The notes under the pieces were generated by a model, which did no database searches, was not told the DNA's origin, and saw only the letters and a list, made by a program, of their open reading frames with translations. Made by a program: the position numbers and the translations under genes. A DNA stretch of 64,000 nt. It comes from Gilvimarinus sp. DA14. GTDB lineage: Bacteria; Pseudomonadota; Gammaproteobacteria; Pseudomonadales; Cellvibrionaceae. Where the stretch lies: positions 2,830,501-2,894,500 of the forward strand of contig NZ_CP100350.1 of assembly GCF_024204685.1 (NCBI RefSeq), read 5' to 3'. Shown here one piece after another: positions 51,633 through 60,892 of the stretch; position 1 is the first letter of the stretch; each line of letters begins with the position of its first letter.

Positions 51633-53249
51633 ATGCAGCAGCAACCCTGGTGGCGCGGCGCCATCATCTATCAGGTATATCCCCGCTCTTTGATGGACAG
51701 CAACGGCGATGGTGTCGGTGATATACCCGGTATTATCAGTAAGCTTGATTACATAAAAAGCCTGGATGTGGATGCCATTTGGGTATCCCCGTTTTTTAAA
51801 TCGCCAATGAAAGATTTTGGCTACGACATCAGCGACTACCGCGATGTTGATCCGCTGTTTGGCACATTGGATGATATTGATCGATTAATCGCCGAGGCGC
51901 ACAGCCGCGACATTAAAGTCATAATTGATCAGGTGCTGAGTCATACCTCCGATCAGCATCAATGGTTTAGCGAAAGTCGGCTCGATAAAACCAATGATAA
52001 ATCTGACTGGTATGTGTGGGCCGACCCCAAAGAAGATGGCACGCCCCCCAACAACTGGTTGTCTATTTTTGGTGGCTGCGCCTGGGAGTGGGAGCCGCGC
52101 CGCGGCCAGTATTACTTGCACAACTTTCTTAAAAGCCAGCCGGATTTAAACTTTCATAACCCGCAGGTGCAGGCGCAAATATTAGAAGAAGTAGAGTTTT
52201 GGCTGCAGCGAGGCGTAGACGGCTTACGTTTGGATGCCATTAACTTTTGCTTTCACGACCAGAAGCTTCGCGACAACCCGCCGAAACCACCGGCGGAAAG
52301 GCAAGGTAGAGGCTTCAGTGAAGACAACCCCTACGCCTTTCAGCGGCATTGGTACAACAATACCCAGCCAGAAAATTTAGCGTTTTTGCAGCGTTTGCGA
52401 GTTTTGCTGGATCACTATCCCGGCACAGTTAGTTTGGGCGAAATTTCGTCGGAAGATTCACTGGCCACCATGGCAGAGTACACACGCGGCGGTGACAAGC
52501 TGCACATGACCTACAGCTTTGAGTTGTTAACAGACGACTTCTCTCCTGAGTATGTGCGCTCGACGGTGGAATCCTTAGAGGAAGGCATAGGCGAGGGCTG
52601 GCCCTGCTGGGCTATTGGTAACCATGATGTTGCCCGAGTACTGAGCCGCTGGGGTGGCGACAAAGCCTGCGATGAGCTCGCCAAAATGCTTAACGCCATG
52701 GTGTTTTCCCTGCGCGGCAGTGTGTGCTCTTATCAGGGTGAAGAGCTGGGGCTGACCGAAGTCGATTTACCCCTGGAGCAATTGCAGGATCCCTACGGCA
52801 TCACCTTTTGGCCTATGTTTAAAGGGCGCGACGGTTGCCGAACCCCTATGCCCTGGAGCGATGAGATAAACGGCGGTTTTTCCAGCGCCGCAAAAACCTG
52901 GTTGCCCGTTGCCTCGGAACACAAAGCGATGAATGTGGCCAGACAAGATAACGACCCCTCATCTGTCCTCAATGCTTACCGGCATTTTTTACACTGGCGC
53001 AAAGACCAGCCCGCGCTTTGTCATGGAAGCATTCAATTTTACGATCTCAACTCGGATGTGTTGGCTTTTACGCGCGTGGCCGAGGAAAAACTGTTTTGCT
53101 GTTTTAATTTTTCCGCCAAGCCGCAAACGCTCGAGCTACCCGAAGGTTTTACCCGTTTGTTAGAGGAATCCGGTTTTGCGGCAGAGCTGTGCGGCAATAA
53201 GCTACATTTGCCAGGTTATGGTGTGGCCTTTATGGCGGAGGCTGTGTAA
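51633..53249 (+). CDS. Cytoplasmic GH13 alpha-glucosidase (oligo-alpha-glucosidase type)
   Basis: 538 residues and no signal peptide, so cytoplasmic. The start MQQQPWWRGAIIYQVYPRSLMDSNGDGVGD is the classic GH13 alpha-glucosidase opening. Catalytic residues are visible: nucleophile Asp201 (GLRLDAINF), acid/base Glu270 (SLGEISSED) and transition-state stabiliser Asp332 (GNHDVAR). The DVLSHTSDQHQWF-like region I (VIIDQVLSHTSDQH) is intact. It should hydrolyse imported maltodextrins or maltose to glucose. GAGGAAG precedes the ATG. Its stop codon overlaps the next gene by one base (TAATG), so the two GH13 genes are coupled. Confidence 0.92.
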   Translation: MQQQPWWRGAIIYQVYPRSLMDSNGDGVGDIPGIISKLDYIKSLDVDAIWVSPFFKSPMKDFGYDISDYRDVDPLFGTLDDIDRLIAEAHSRDIKVIIDQVLSHTSDQHQWFSESRLDKTNDKSDWYVWADPKEDGTPPNNWLSIFGGCAWEWEPRRGQYYLHNFLKSQPDLNFHNPQVQAQILEEVEFWLQRGVDGLRLDAINFCFHDQKLRDNPPKPPAERQGRGFSEDNPYAFQRHWYNNTQPENLAFLQRLRVLLDHYPGTVSLGEISSEDSLATMAEYTRGGDKLHMTYSFELLTDDFSPEYVRSTVESLEEGIGEGWPCWAIGNHDVARVLSRWGGDKACDELAKMLNAMVFSLRGSVCSYQGEELGLTEVDLPLEQLQDPYGITFWPMFKGRDGCRTPMPWSDEINGGFSSAAKTWLPVASEHKAMNVARQDNDPSSVLNAYRHFLHWRKDQPALCHGSIQFYDLNSDVLAFTRVAEEKLFCCFNFSAKPQTLELPEGFTRLLEESGFAAELCGNKLHLPGYGVAFMAEAV

Positions 53250-55099
53250 TGAACAGACTCCGCTCGATTATTTTTGTTGCTGCTATTACGGTTTTTGGCT
53301 ATGCCGAAGGTGCTGACATAGATCGTATAGAACCGCCTTTTTGGTGGGCGGGAATGAAATCTGACACCTTGCAACTGATGGTGTACGGTGAAGATATTGG
53401 AAGCACTGACTCTGTCGTTATTGACGGGCCCGGCGTTAGCGTAACGCAGCTGCACTCTGCCGATAGCCCCAACTATTTGTTTGTCGATCTAAAACTTAAG
53501 GATGCGCTTAGTGCACAATCGGTGTCCTTAAACTTTTACGCCGATCAACAGTTACTGGCCAGTACTCAATATATCTTCAAATCCCGTCGCCCCAATTCAG
53601 CGGAGCGTAAAGGGTTTTCAGCGCAAGATGTCATTTACCTGATTACCCCCGATCGCTTTGCCAATGGCGATTTGCATAATGACCGGGTAAAAGGGTTAAG
53701 CGAAGGCGTAAACCGCGATAACCCCGGCGGTCGTCACGGTGGCGATATTGCGGGTGTCATACAAAATCTGGATTATTTAGCCGACATGGGCTTTACCCAA
53801 TTGTGGTTAAACCCCGTATTGGAAAATGCTCAAGAAGATTATTCCTATCACGGCTATTCCACTACCGATTTTTACCGTGTCGATCCGCGCATGGGCAGTA
53901 ACCAGCTCTATGTTTCTCTATCAAATCAGGCCTCTGAAAAAGGGTTGGGATTAATTAAAGATATTATTCTCAACCACTGTGGTTCCGGCCATTGGTGGAT
54001 GAACGACTTACCCTTCACCGACTGGATAAACTACAACGCCTCGTTTTCTCCCACCAGTCACCGACGCGAATCTCTGCGCGACCCACATGCGGCCGAAATA
54101 GACAAGCAGGAATTTAGCGATGGCTGGTTTGTTCCCACCATGCCCGACTTGAATCAACGCAACCGGTTTATGGCGCGCTACCTGATGCAAAATTCTATTT
54201 GGTGGATTGAATACGCGGGGCTTTCGGGCATACGTGTGGACACTTACTCCTACCCGGACAAAACATTTTTGTCTGACTGGAGCCAAGCGGTAATGACCGA
54301 GTACCCCAATCTTAACATTGTCGGAGAAGAGTGGTCAGAAAACCCTGCGGTGGTTGCCTACTGGCAAGAGGGCAAGCAAACCTTTGATGGCTATCAATCT
54401 TTTACCCCCAGCATGATGGACTTCCCCTGGCAGCGCGCGCTTTTGAATTCGCTGAACAATCCGGAATCCTGGGGCGAGGGGATGGTGCAGATGTATCAGG
54501 CCCTGAGTAACGATTTTCTCTACGCCGACCCTTACAATCTGGTGATTTTTCCCGATAACCACGATATGAGCCGGATCTATACATCGCTGAATGAAAACTA
54601 TGAGCACTGGAAAATGGCGATGATTATGACCCTAACGCTGCGCGGGATTCCGCAGATATATTACGGCACCGAGATTCTAATGACGAACCCCGGGACCGAT
54701 GATCACGGCGTGATTCGCACGGATTTTCCCGGCGGCTGGCCGAATGATCAGGTTAACGCCTTTACCGCAGAAGGATTAACCGAGCGGCAAGTAGAGGCTC
54801 AGGAGTTTCTCAAATTCTGGCTTAATTGGCGCAAGAACAACGCCGCAGTGAAACAGGGTAAGTTAATGCACTATGCACCTCGCGACGGTGTGTATGTCTA
54901 CTTCCGCTATACCGACGACACTAGCGTAATGGTGATGATTAACCACAGTGATTCCGCGCAAAGCCTGGACCCTGAAATTTTCGAGCAGCGACTGGCAGGC
55001 TTCAATCAAGCGCACGATGTCGCCAGCGGCAAAACAACCACGCTGTCGCAAGCCTTACGCAGTCAGGCGCAATCAGTTTCGGTGTATGAGCTGCAATGA
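53249..55099 (+). CDS. Exported GH13 alpha-amylase / cyclomaltodextrinase-like enzyme
   Basis: 616 residues with a signal peptide (MNRLRSIIFVAAITVFGYAEG). An N-terminal beta domain of about 95 residues (IDRIEPPFWWAGMKSDTLQL) is of the cyclomaltodextrinase-N type. The barrel starts with DVIYLITPDRFANGD. Catalytic residues: Asp331 (GIRVDTYSYPD), Glu360 (NIVGEEWSENP) and Asp439 (FPDNHDMSR). Related enzymes cut maltodextrins, cyclodextrins or pullulan in the periplasm. It is coupled to the upstream GH13 gene, and operator 3 overlaps its stop codon. Confidence 0.9.
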   Translation: MNRLRSIIFVAAITVFGYAEGADIDRIEPPFWWAGMKSDTLQLMVYGEDIGSTDSVVIDGPGVSVTQLHSADSPNYLFVDLKLKDALSAQSVSLNFYADQQLLASTQYIFKSRRPNSAERKGFSAQDVIYLITPDRFANGDLHNDRVKGLSEGVNRDNPGGRHGGDIAGVIQNLDYLADMGFTQLWLNPVLENAQEDYSYHGYSTTDFYRVDPRMGSNQLYVSLSNQASEKGLGLIKDIILNHCGSGHWWMNDLPFTDWINYNASFSPTSHRRESLRDPHAAEIDKQEFSDGWFVPTMPDLNQRNRFMARYLMQNSIWWIEYAGLSGIRVDTYSYPDKTFLSDWSQAVMTEYPNLNIVGEEWSENPAVVAYWQEGKQTFDGYQSFTPSMMDFPWQRALLNSLNNPESWGEGMVQMYQALSNDFLYADPYNLVIFPDNHDMSRIYTSLNENYEHWKMAMIMTLTLRGIPQIYYGTEILMTNPGTDDHGVIRTDFPGGWPNDQVNAFTAEGLTERQVEAQEFLKFWLNWRKNNAAVKQGKLMHYAPRDGVYVYFRYTDDTSVMVMINHSDSAQSLDPEIFEQRLAGFNQAHDVASGKTTTLSQALRSQAQSVSVYELQ

Positions 55100-55110
55100 A
55101 TACGTATGTA
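55097..55110. promoter_or_regulatory. LacI-type operator 3
   Basis: TGAATACGTATGTA; the first three bases are the stop codon of the GH13 gene. Centre-to-centre distance to operator 4 is 34 bp. Confidence 0.7.
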
Positions 55111-55130
55111 ATTCAGCACTGCATAGGGAT

Positions 55131-55144
55131 TGAATACGTATGCA
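55131..55144. promoter_or_regulatory. LacI-type operator 4
   Basis: TGAATACGTATGCA, upstream of the TonB-dependent receptor gene and just before a candidate promoter at 55150-55178. Confidence 0.7.
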
Positions 55145-55149
55145 GTGTG

Positions 55150-55178
55150 TTGTTTGGCAACAGGGCCAAGCCTAGTAT
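55150..55178 (+). promoter_or_regulatory. Candidate sigma-70 promoter of the TonB-dependent receptor gene
   Basis: TTGTTT, 17-bp spacer, TAGTAT, about 97 bp before the ATG and 5 bp after operator 4. The boxes are moderate matches. Confidence 0.4.
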
Positions 55179-55274
55179 TAACCACAGGTAATGTTGGCTT
55201 AATAAGATAATCACCGGCATCCCATTTAGATAAATCAAAACAATAAATTACTATCCTGGCGAGAGGATCAAATC

Positions 55275-58103
55275 ATGATAAAACGTAAGTTCAATCCCGC
55301 TCTGGCGCTCCTGTCGACTGTGGCTATGGCCGCAGGTTCTATCGATGTATACGCGCAAGAAGACTCAATGTTAGAAGAAGTTGTGGTAACTGGCTTTCGC
55401 TCGGTAATCGAGCGGTCGCAAGAGATCAAGCGCGAAAGCACATCCGTTACCGAAGCCTTAACCGCCGAAGATATCGGTAAGCTACCCGATACCAGTATCG
55501 CCGAGTCCCTGGCCCGCCTGCCCGGTTTGGCCGGTGAGCGTCGCGATGGTCGCACCAGCGGTTTGTCGGTGCGCGGTTTTAATGAAAACTATGTGGGCAC
55601 TACCCTCAACGGCCGCGAGCTTCTGGGGATGGGTGATAACCGTGGGGTTGAATATGATCTGTATCCGGCAGAGATCATTAATCAAGTGGTGGTGTATAAA
55701 ACTCCCGATGCTAGCCTGATGACTCAGGGTGTGGGTGGCACGGTAGATATGCGTACCATTCGTCCGCTGGATAACGATCGCATTATTGCCTTTAACGCCA
55801 GCTATGAGCAAAATGGGATGGAGTCCGCCAACCCGGACTTTGACGATAATGGTCACCGCTTAGCCTTTACCTACTCTGACTCTTTTGCCGATGACACCTT
55901 GGGCGTGTCACTGTCACTGGCCTCTATGGAGTCGCCTAGCCAAGAGCAATACTTTCGCAACTGGGGCTTTGCCAACGTGACCGGCAACGCCACATTGGCC
56001 GATGGAGTCACATTGGCTGGCGATGAGGTCATTAACGGCGGCCATGACTCGTTTGTGCGTTCGGGCTTGATGGAGCGCGACTCGGTAGCCGGCGTGATTC
56101 AGTACGAACCCACTGAGCGTCTAAGCATTACCGTTGATGCGCTCTATATCGACTTTCGCGAAGACAAAGTATTCCGCGGCTTAGAAGAGGGCGGTGCGGA
56201 ATGGGGCACACCTAACTACACCGTTACCGGGGTTGAAGACGGTCTGGTTACCAGCGGCTACTTTGAAGGTTTCCACTCCGTGGTGCGCAACGATGCTGAG
56301 CGTAAAGACGCCGAGTTGACCACCTTTGGCGTGAACGTGGAATACGATATCAGCGATGATTGGTCGGTGGCTTTTGATGCGTCTACTGGCGATGTGGAAA
56401 AAACCATTACCAACATCGAAAGCTACTCGGGCGTGGGCCGCGCTCAGTCTCCCACTCAGGGCCCTGCCACCGCGCGTGCCTGGACCATTACCGATACCGG
56501 CGTTATGTACAGCGCTCATCCCAGTATTAATGCACCCGATTTGTCCGATCCTGACTTAGTGCGCCTGGCTGGGCCACAGGCTTGGGGCGGCTCCTTGGCT
56601 CCGGTTGAAGAGTTCCAGGCCAGTGAAGGTCAACCCATGGGTTACGCCACCGCTCAGGATGGTTTTGTCAACTCGCCTGACTTTGATGAAACCCTGGACA
56701 GCTTCCGTATGACCGTAAACGGCGAGGTTGACTGGGGCTTGATCAGTGGTCTGGAGATGGGTGTGAATTATTCTGATCGCTCTAAAACTAAGCTCAATAC
56801 CGGCGCCTACCTAACCGCACCTACTTGGCCCAGCGACGGACCTATTCCGCAGGAATACTACGAAGGCAGCGCCAACCTGGACTTTATCGGCCTTGGTGAC
56901 ATAGTCGCTTATGACTCCATCGCGCTGTATCAAAGCGGCTTCTACACGGAAACTGCAGCCGAAGATCTGGAGACGGGCCGTAAGGGCGACACTTACACCG
57001 TCGATGAAGAGATCACTACTGTCTACGCCATGGCCGACCTGGCTGCTGATTTTGGCGGTGTAGAGATGACCGGTAATCTAGGTGTTCAGTACGTAGAAAC
57101 CGACCAGCAGTCTACGGGTTTCAGCTCTTACACTGGCCCCGATCTCTATGTGCTGGCCACTCCGGTGAGCGGCGGCACCAGCTTTGGTAAGTGGCTGCCC
57201 AGCATGAACTTGAACTTTATGTTGGCTGAAGATCACACCCTACGCTTTGCGGCTTCTAAAACCATTAGCCGCCCGCGCATGGATGATATGCGCCCCAATA
57301 CCACAGTGCAGTTCTCGTTTAACGATGCGCAGATTCTAGAGCCCTCGGACATTAACAATAGCCCTTGGAGCGGTAGTTCGGGTAACCCTGAACTCAAGCC
57401 ATTGGAAGCCAACCAGTATGACCTGTCTTACGAGTGGTACTTCGCCGCCGACGGTATGCTGGGCGCCGCCGTGTTCTATAAAGATTTAGTGAACTGGCAC
57501 CGCGAGGGCGAAACCGTACAAGACTTTACGCCTTACTATATTCCCGGCTACCACCAGAGCGCTAATACCGGAGAACCCCCGGTGCTGTTTGAAGGGCTGG
57601 TAACCAACCGTGAAGACGGTTTAACCGGTGAGGTTAACGGGATTGAGTTGCAGGCCAGCCTGCCTTTCCACCTCTTTAGCGATGCTTTGGATGGTTTTGG
57701 TTTATTGGCCAGCGCCACCTTTAACGATGGTGAGTTAGACGATGAATCGGATGTGCCCGGTCTGTCGGATGAAATTTATCAGCTGACGGCATACTACGAG
57801 CGCGGTGGTTTTGAGTTCCGTATCAGCGGTCGCAAGCGCTCTGAGTATCTCACGGAAACTCGTGGTGTGAGTCTGTCGCTGGTAGACACCAGAAGTCAGG
57901 GCTCGGAGCTGTGGGATGCGCAAATTGGCTACGACTTTAGCGAATCGGGTATTGAGTCGCTCTACGGTCTAAGCGTCACCCTGCAGGCGCAGAACCTCAC
58001 CGACGAGGACACGGTGCAGTTTAACGAAGATGACCCGCGCCAGATCACTCAGTATCAGAGCTTTGGCGCCAACTACTTGTTAGGTGTTAACTACAAGTTC
58101 TAG
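55275..58103 (+). CDS. TonB-dependent receptor, maltodextrin type (MalA-like)
   Basis: 942 residues with a signal peptide ending near VYAQ, then a TonB box (EEVVVTGF), a plug domain (about 45-160: VTEALTAEDIGKLPDTSIAE, GLSVRGFNENYVGTTLNGRE, GVGGTVDMRT) and a 22-strand barrel ending in YLLGVNYKF with terminal Phe. The style is that of Xanthomonas/Caulobacter receptors for plant glucans, such as the maltose receptor MalA. Its neighbours are GH13 and GH15 enzymes, and paired operators precede it. It would bring maltodextrins across the outer membrane using TonB energy. A terminator follows. Confidence 0.92.
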   Translation: MIKRKFNPALALLSTVAMAAGSIDVYAQEDSMLEEVVVTGFRSVIERSQEIKRESTSVTEALTAEDIGKLPDTSIAESLARLPGLAGERRDGRTSGLSVRGFNENYVGTTLNGRELLGMGDNRGVEYDLYPAEIINQVVVYKTPDASLMTQGVGGTVDMRTIRPLDNDRIIAFNASYEQNGMESANPDFDDNGHRLAFTYSDSFADDTLGVSLSLASMESPSQEQYFRNWGFANVTGNATLADGVTLAGDEVINGGHDSFVRSGLMERDSVAGVIQYEPTERLSITVDALYIDFREDKVFRGLEEGGAEWGTPNYTVTGVEDGLVTSGYFEGFHSVVRNDAERKDAELTTFGVNVEYDISDDWSVAFDASTGDVEKTITNIESYSGVGRAQSPTQGPATARAWTITDTGVMYSAHPSINAPDLSDPDLVRLAGPQAWGGSLAPVEEFQASEGQPMGYATAQDGFVNSPDFDETLDSFRMTVNGEVDWGLISGLEMGVNYSDRSKTKLNTGAYLTAPTWPSDGPIPQEYYEGSANLDFIGLGDIVAYDSIALYQSGFYTETAAEDLETGRKGDTYTVDEEITTVYAMADLAADFGGVEMTGNLGVQYVETDQQSTGFSSYTGPDLYVLATPVSGGTSFGKWLPSMNLNFMLAEDHTLRFAASKTISRPRMDDMRPNTTVQFSFNDAQILEPSDINNSPWSGSSGNPELKPLEANQYDLSYEWYFAADGMLGAAVFYKDLVNWHREGETVQDFTPYYIPGYHQSANTGEPPVLFEGLVTNREDGLTGEVNGIELQASLPFHLFSDALDGFGLLASATFNDGELDDESDVPGLSDEIYQLTAYYERGGFEFRISGRKRSEYLTETRGVSLSLVDTRSQGSELWDAQIGYDFSESGIESLYGLSVTLQAQNLTDEDTVQFNEDDPRQITQYQSFGANYLLGVNYKF

Positions 58104-58126
58104 TCTGGTTAAAGTAAGTCGCTATA

Positions 58127-58157
58127 GCCCTGCTACACTTTCCCTGTGTAGCGGGGC
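58127..58157 (+). terminator. Intrinsic terminator after the TonB-dependent receptor gene
   Basis: GCCCTGCTACAC / GTGTAGCGGGGC stem (12 bp, one mismatch) with a 7-nt loop and a TTTTTTATT tail, only 25 bp before the halogenase start. Halogenase expression therefore depends on read-through or an internal promoter. Confidence 0.85.
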
Positions 58158-58181
58158 TTTTTTATTATGTGGAGAGAAGGT

Positions 58182-59669
58182 GTGCAAAAAACAATAACAA
58201 AGGTAGTGGTATTGGGTGGTGGAACAGCCGGCTGGATGAGCGCCGCACTGCTCAAAAAAGTACTGGGCACCAGCGTGGATATTAACCTGGTTGAGTCCGA
58301 AGATATTGCCACCGTGGGCGTGGGCGAAGCGACCATCCCGCCTATTCAGCACGTTAACCGAGTGCTGGGAATCAACGAGGCGGAGTTTCTGCGTGAGACT
58401 AACGCCACCATGAAGCTCGCGATTAAATTTGAAAATTGGTATCAGCAGGGGGAGGGCTATTTTCACACCTTCTCATCGGCCGGACAAAGCAGCGCTTTCT
58501 GTCAGTTTCATCAATACTGGCTACGCGCCAAGCGCGCCGGGCTGAATAAAAGTTTATGGGATTACGATCTAAATTATTTGGCTTTAAGCGCCGGAAAATT
58601 TGCCAAGCTCAATACTCGCGATCCGCGTTTGGAGCTTCCCTACGCCTATCATTTTGATGCGGGCCTCTACGGCGCCTATTTGCGTAAGATCAGCCAGGCA
58701 CTAGGTGTAAAGCGAATAGAGGGCAAGGTTGAGCATATCGCCATCAACCACGATACAGGGGCGGTGGAACAGCTGCTGTTGGCCTCGGGTGAAGTCGTCG
58801 GTGGAGATTTATTTATCGACTGCTCCGGTTTTCGCGCTTTGCTATTGCAACAGAAATTAGGTGTTGGCTTTGACGATTGGAGCCATTGGTTACCCTGTGA
58901 CCGCGCCGTGGCTGTGCCCTCAGAGCGCTTGGCGCAAACTCGTCCTTACACTCGTGCTATTGCACATGGCACGGGCTGGCAGTGGCAAATTCCGTTGCAG
59001 CATCGCCAAGGTAATGGCCTGGTCTACAGCAGTCGCTTTAGCAGTGATGAACAAGCAACTCAAACCCTGTTGCAACATTTAGAGTGCAAGCCTGTAGCCG
59101 ATCCTCGGGTTATTCGCTTTCGTACCGGGCGGGCACGCCAGCAGTGGCATAAAAATGTGATTGGGGTGGGGTTGGCCAGTGGCTTTTTAGAGCCTTTAGA
59201 GTCAACCAGTATTCACCTGGTGCAATCGGCCATTGTCCGCTTGCTGAAATATTTTCCTCACGCAGGGATTCAGGCTGATGTTGTTAAACAGTACAATAAA
59301 GAGTCGCGCATTGAGTATGAACAGGTGCGGGACTTTTTAATCCTTCACTATAAGCTCAATTGCCGTGAAGACAGCGAGTTTTGGCAGCAGATGGCGCGCA
59401 TGAGTATTCCCGAGAGTTTGCAGCATAAAATCGATGTGTTTGCGGCCCAGGGCGTATTGGTACGCGAGCGCAACGATGTGTTCGCTGAGTCGTCCTGGCT
59501 GCAAGTGTTATTAGGGCAGGGTATAGAGCCGCGTGATTTCCACCCCCTGGCCGGGGCAATGGATGAGACTCAGTTGCAGGGATTTATGCAGCAAACCGAG
59601 CGATTAAAACGCGAGCCGCTAGAAACAATGCTTTCGCACGATGACTTTCTGCAGAGGTATTGTGCATAA
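58182..59669 (+). CDS. Flavin-dependent halogenase (tryptophan-halogenase family)
   Basis: 495 residues from the GTG at 58182, which has GGAGAG 5 bases upstream; the ATG at 58167 lies in the terminator tail with no ribosome-binding site. The FAD motif is GGGTAGW (12-18). The catalytic Lys is Lys78 (ATMKLAIKFENW), matching Lys79 of PrnA/RebH. The second hallmark WxWxIP is present in TGWQWQIPLQHRQGNG. GLASGFLEPLESTSIHLVQ is the usual late motif. It should chlorinate or brominate an aromatic substrate with FADH2, halide and O2. Such genes often lie beside TonB receptors in this group of bacteria; the substrate is unknown and probably not free tryptophan. Confidence 0.88.
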   Translation: MQKTITKVVVLGGGTAGWMSAALLKKVLGTSVDINLVESEDIATVGVGEATIPPIQHVNRVLGINEAEFLRETNATMKLAIKFENWYQQGEGYFHTFSSAGQSSAFCQFHQYWLRAKRAGLNKSLWDYDLNYLALSAGKFAKLNTRDPRLELPYAYHFDAGLYGAYLRKISQALGVKRIEGKVEHIAINHDTGAVEQLLLASGEVVGGDLFIDCSGFRALLLQQKLGVGFDDWSHWLPCDRAVAVPSERLAQTRPYTRAIAHGTGWQWQIPLQHRQGNGLVYSSRFSSDEQATQTLLQHLECKPVADPRVIRFRTGRARQQWHKNVIGVGLASGFLEPLESTSIHLVQSAIVRLLKYFPHAGIQADVVKQYNKESRIEYEQVRDFLILHYKLNCREDSEFWQQMARMSIPESLQHKIDVFAAQGVLVRERNDVFAESSWLQVLLGQGIEPRDFHPLAGAMDETQLQGFMQQTERLKREPLETMLSHDDFLQRYCA

Positions 59670-59751
59670 GTCATAGAAAATGAATCTGTTTTTCAGATAA
59701 CAGTGTGTTTGCCGGATTGGGTTCTTACTTTTCTGGTTCGCCAGGGCCGGT

Positions 59752-59765
59752 TGAATACGTATACA
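59752..59765. promoter_or_regulatory. LacI-type operator 5 (orphan pair)
   Basis: TGAATACGTATACA with core 59755-59762; 29 bp centre to centre from operator 6. No annotated gene lies downstream on the plus strand before a terminator at 59934. Confidence 0.6.
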
Positions 59766-59780
59766 TACCGAACTACTGAA

Positions 59781-59794
59781 TGAATACGTATGTA
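59781..59794. promoter_or_regulatory. LacI-type operator 6 (orphan pair)
   Basis: TGAATACGTATGTA, identical to operator 3. Confidence 0.65.
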
Positions 59795-59955
59795 GCGGCT
59801 TGAGAGATGTATGCCTCGGGCGTAATCTGATTATGTGAGCTGCGGAGTGCGTGTATGGGCACACGATTGGAAGAGTAAGTTCTGAGCTCCGCTCATGCGA
59901 GTTAGGCATGACCTCCTTGTTATTTTATGTTTTGCGCGGCTTTGGCCGCGCTTTT
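59795..59955 (+). ncRNA. Candidate small RNA between the orphan operators and a terminator
   Basis: The 160 bp between the operator pair and the terminator at 59934 carry no credible gene on the plus strand but do show pairing: CGTGT / ACACG (59850-59865) nested within GCGGAG / CTCCGC (59842-59892). A transcript starting near operator 6 and ending at the terminator would be about 150 nt. The halogenase gene could instead simply use the terminator. Speculative. Confidence 0.3.
59934..59955 (+). terminator. Intrinsic terminator on the plus strand
   Basis: GCGCGGC-TTTG-GCCGCGC followed by TTTTTTATT. The T-run is only on the plus strand; it ends abutting the xerC stop codon. Confidence 0.85.
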
Positions 59956-60888
59956 TTATTCCTCTCCGTTTTTATCCTTGCGCTTTTGCGCTCGCGGATG
60001 CGCCTGGTCATAAACCTTGGCTAAGTGCTGAAAATCCAAGTGAGTATAAATTTGCGTCGTAGAAATATTGGCGTGCCCCAGTAACTCTTGCACTAAGCGT
60101 AAATCCGAGCTGGACTCCAGCATATGGCTGGCAAAAGAGTGGCGCAGCATGTGGGGGTGAACCGGTTGGCCCATACCCTGGCGCAAACTTATCTGCTGCA
60201 ACCGCGCTTGCACGTTGCGCTGGCTGATACGCTTGCCGCGATTGCTTAAAAATAATGCGGGTTCAGCGGCCGGGGCGTGTTGCTTACGTTCGTTAAGCCA
60301 AGCCTGTAACGCGGTTATGGCGCAGCGCCCAACGGGAACCCGGCGCTGGCGATTGCCTTTACCCGTCACTAAAACCGAACCGTCGCGCAAGTCTAAATCT
60401 GTGACGTTAATACCGACCAATTCGGAAAGGCGTAAGCCCGATGAGTAAAACAGCTCGACGATGGCGCGGTCGCGCACACTGACAAAACCATCGCCTTGTA
60501 CTTCCACAAATTGGTTGCTTTGATCTACATCCAGCGTTTTCGGTAATTTGCGGGCGGCTTTGGGCGCTTGCAGGCCGTTACCTGGGTTGGCATCGAGCCA
60601 GCCACGCCTTACCGCGTAGCGAAAAAAACTGCGCAGGCTGGAGAGCCAGCGCTGTAGGGTTTTACTGCTGGCGCCTTTGCGGTGTTGCTCGGCCAGCAGC
60701 ATGCGAATGTCTTGGCTGTGAATATTGTCGAGAGAGGTAATGTGCCGTTCTTGGCAGCCGCTTTGCAATTTGTTCAGATCTCGCCGGTAGGCATTCAGAG
60801 TCCGCTCGGATAACTGCTTTTCGCTTTGCAGGTAACGACAAAACCCATTGATCTCGTCGTTAAAAGGTAGCCCCTGCGTCATAGCCAT
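59956..60888 (-). CDS. xerC: Tyrosine recombinase XerC
   Basis: 310 residues from the ATG at 60888 (an ATG at 60882 is equally possible); the longer frame to 61005 runs inside the DUF484 gene. An N-terminal SAM-like core-binding domain (FCRYLQSEKQLSERTLNAYRRDL) is followed by the catalytic domain with Arg153, Lys177, His246-x-x-Arg249 (HMLRHSFASH), His272 and the nucleophile Tyr281. It resolves chromosome dimers at dif with XerD. The order lptM-lysA-dapF-DUF484-xerC is conserved in Pseudomonas, and the genes overlap or nearly touch. Confidence 0.95.
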   Translation of the reverse strand: MAMTQGLPFNDEINGFCRYLQSEKQLSERTLNAYRRDLNKLQSGCQERHITSLDNIHSQDIRMLLAEQHRKGASSKTLQRWLSSLRSFFRYAVRRGWLDANPGNGLQAPKAARKLPKTLDVDQSNQFVEVQGDGFVSVRDRAIVELFYSSGLRLSELVGINVTDLDLRDGSVLVTGKGNRQRRVPVGRCAITALQAWLNERKQHAPAAEPALFLSNRGKRISQRNVQARLQQISLRQGMGQPVHPHMLRHSFASHMLESSSDLRLVQELLGHANISTTQIYTHLDFQHLAKVYDQAHPRAQKRKDKNGEE

Positions 60889-60892
60889 GGTC

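Noticed and set aside
59619-59909. Minus-strand frame starting MPNSHERS with GGAGG nearby
   Set aside because: The GGAGG is only 2 bases from the ATG, the composition is not coding-like, and the frame runs through both operators and the end of the halogenase gene.
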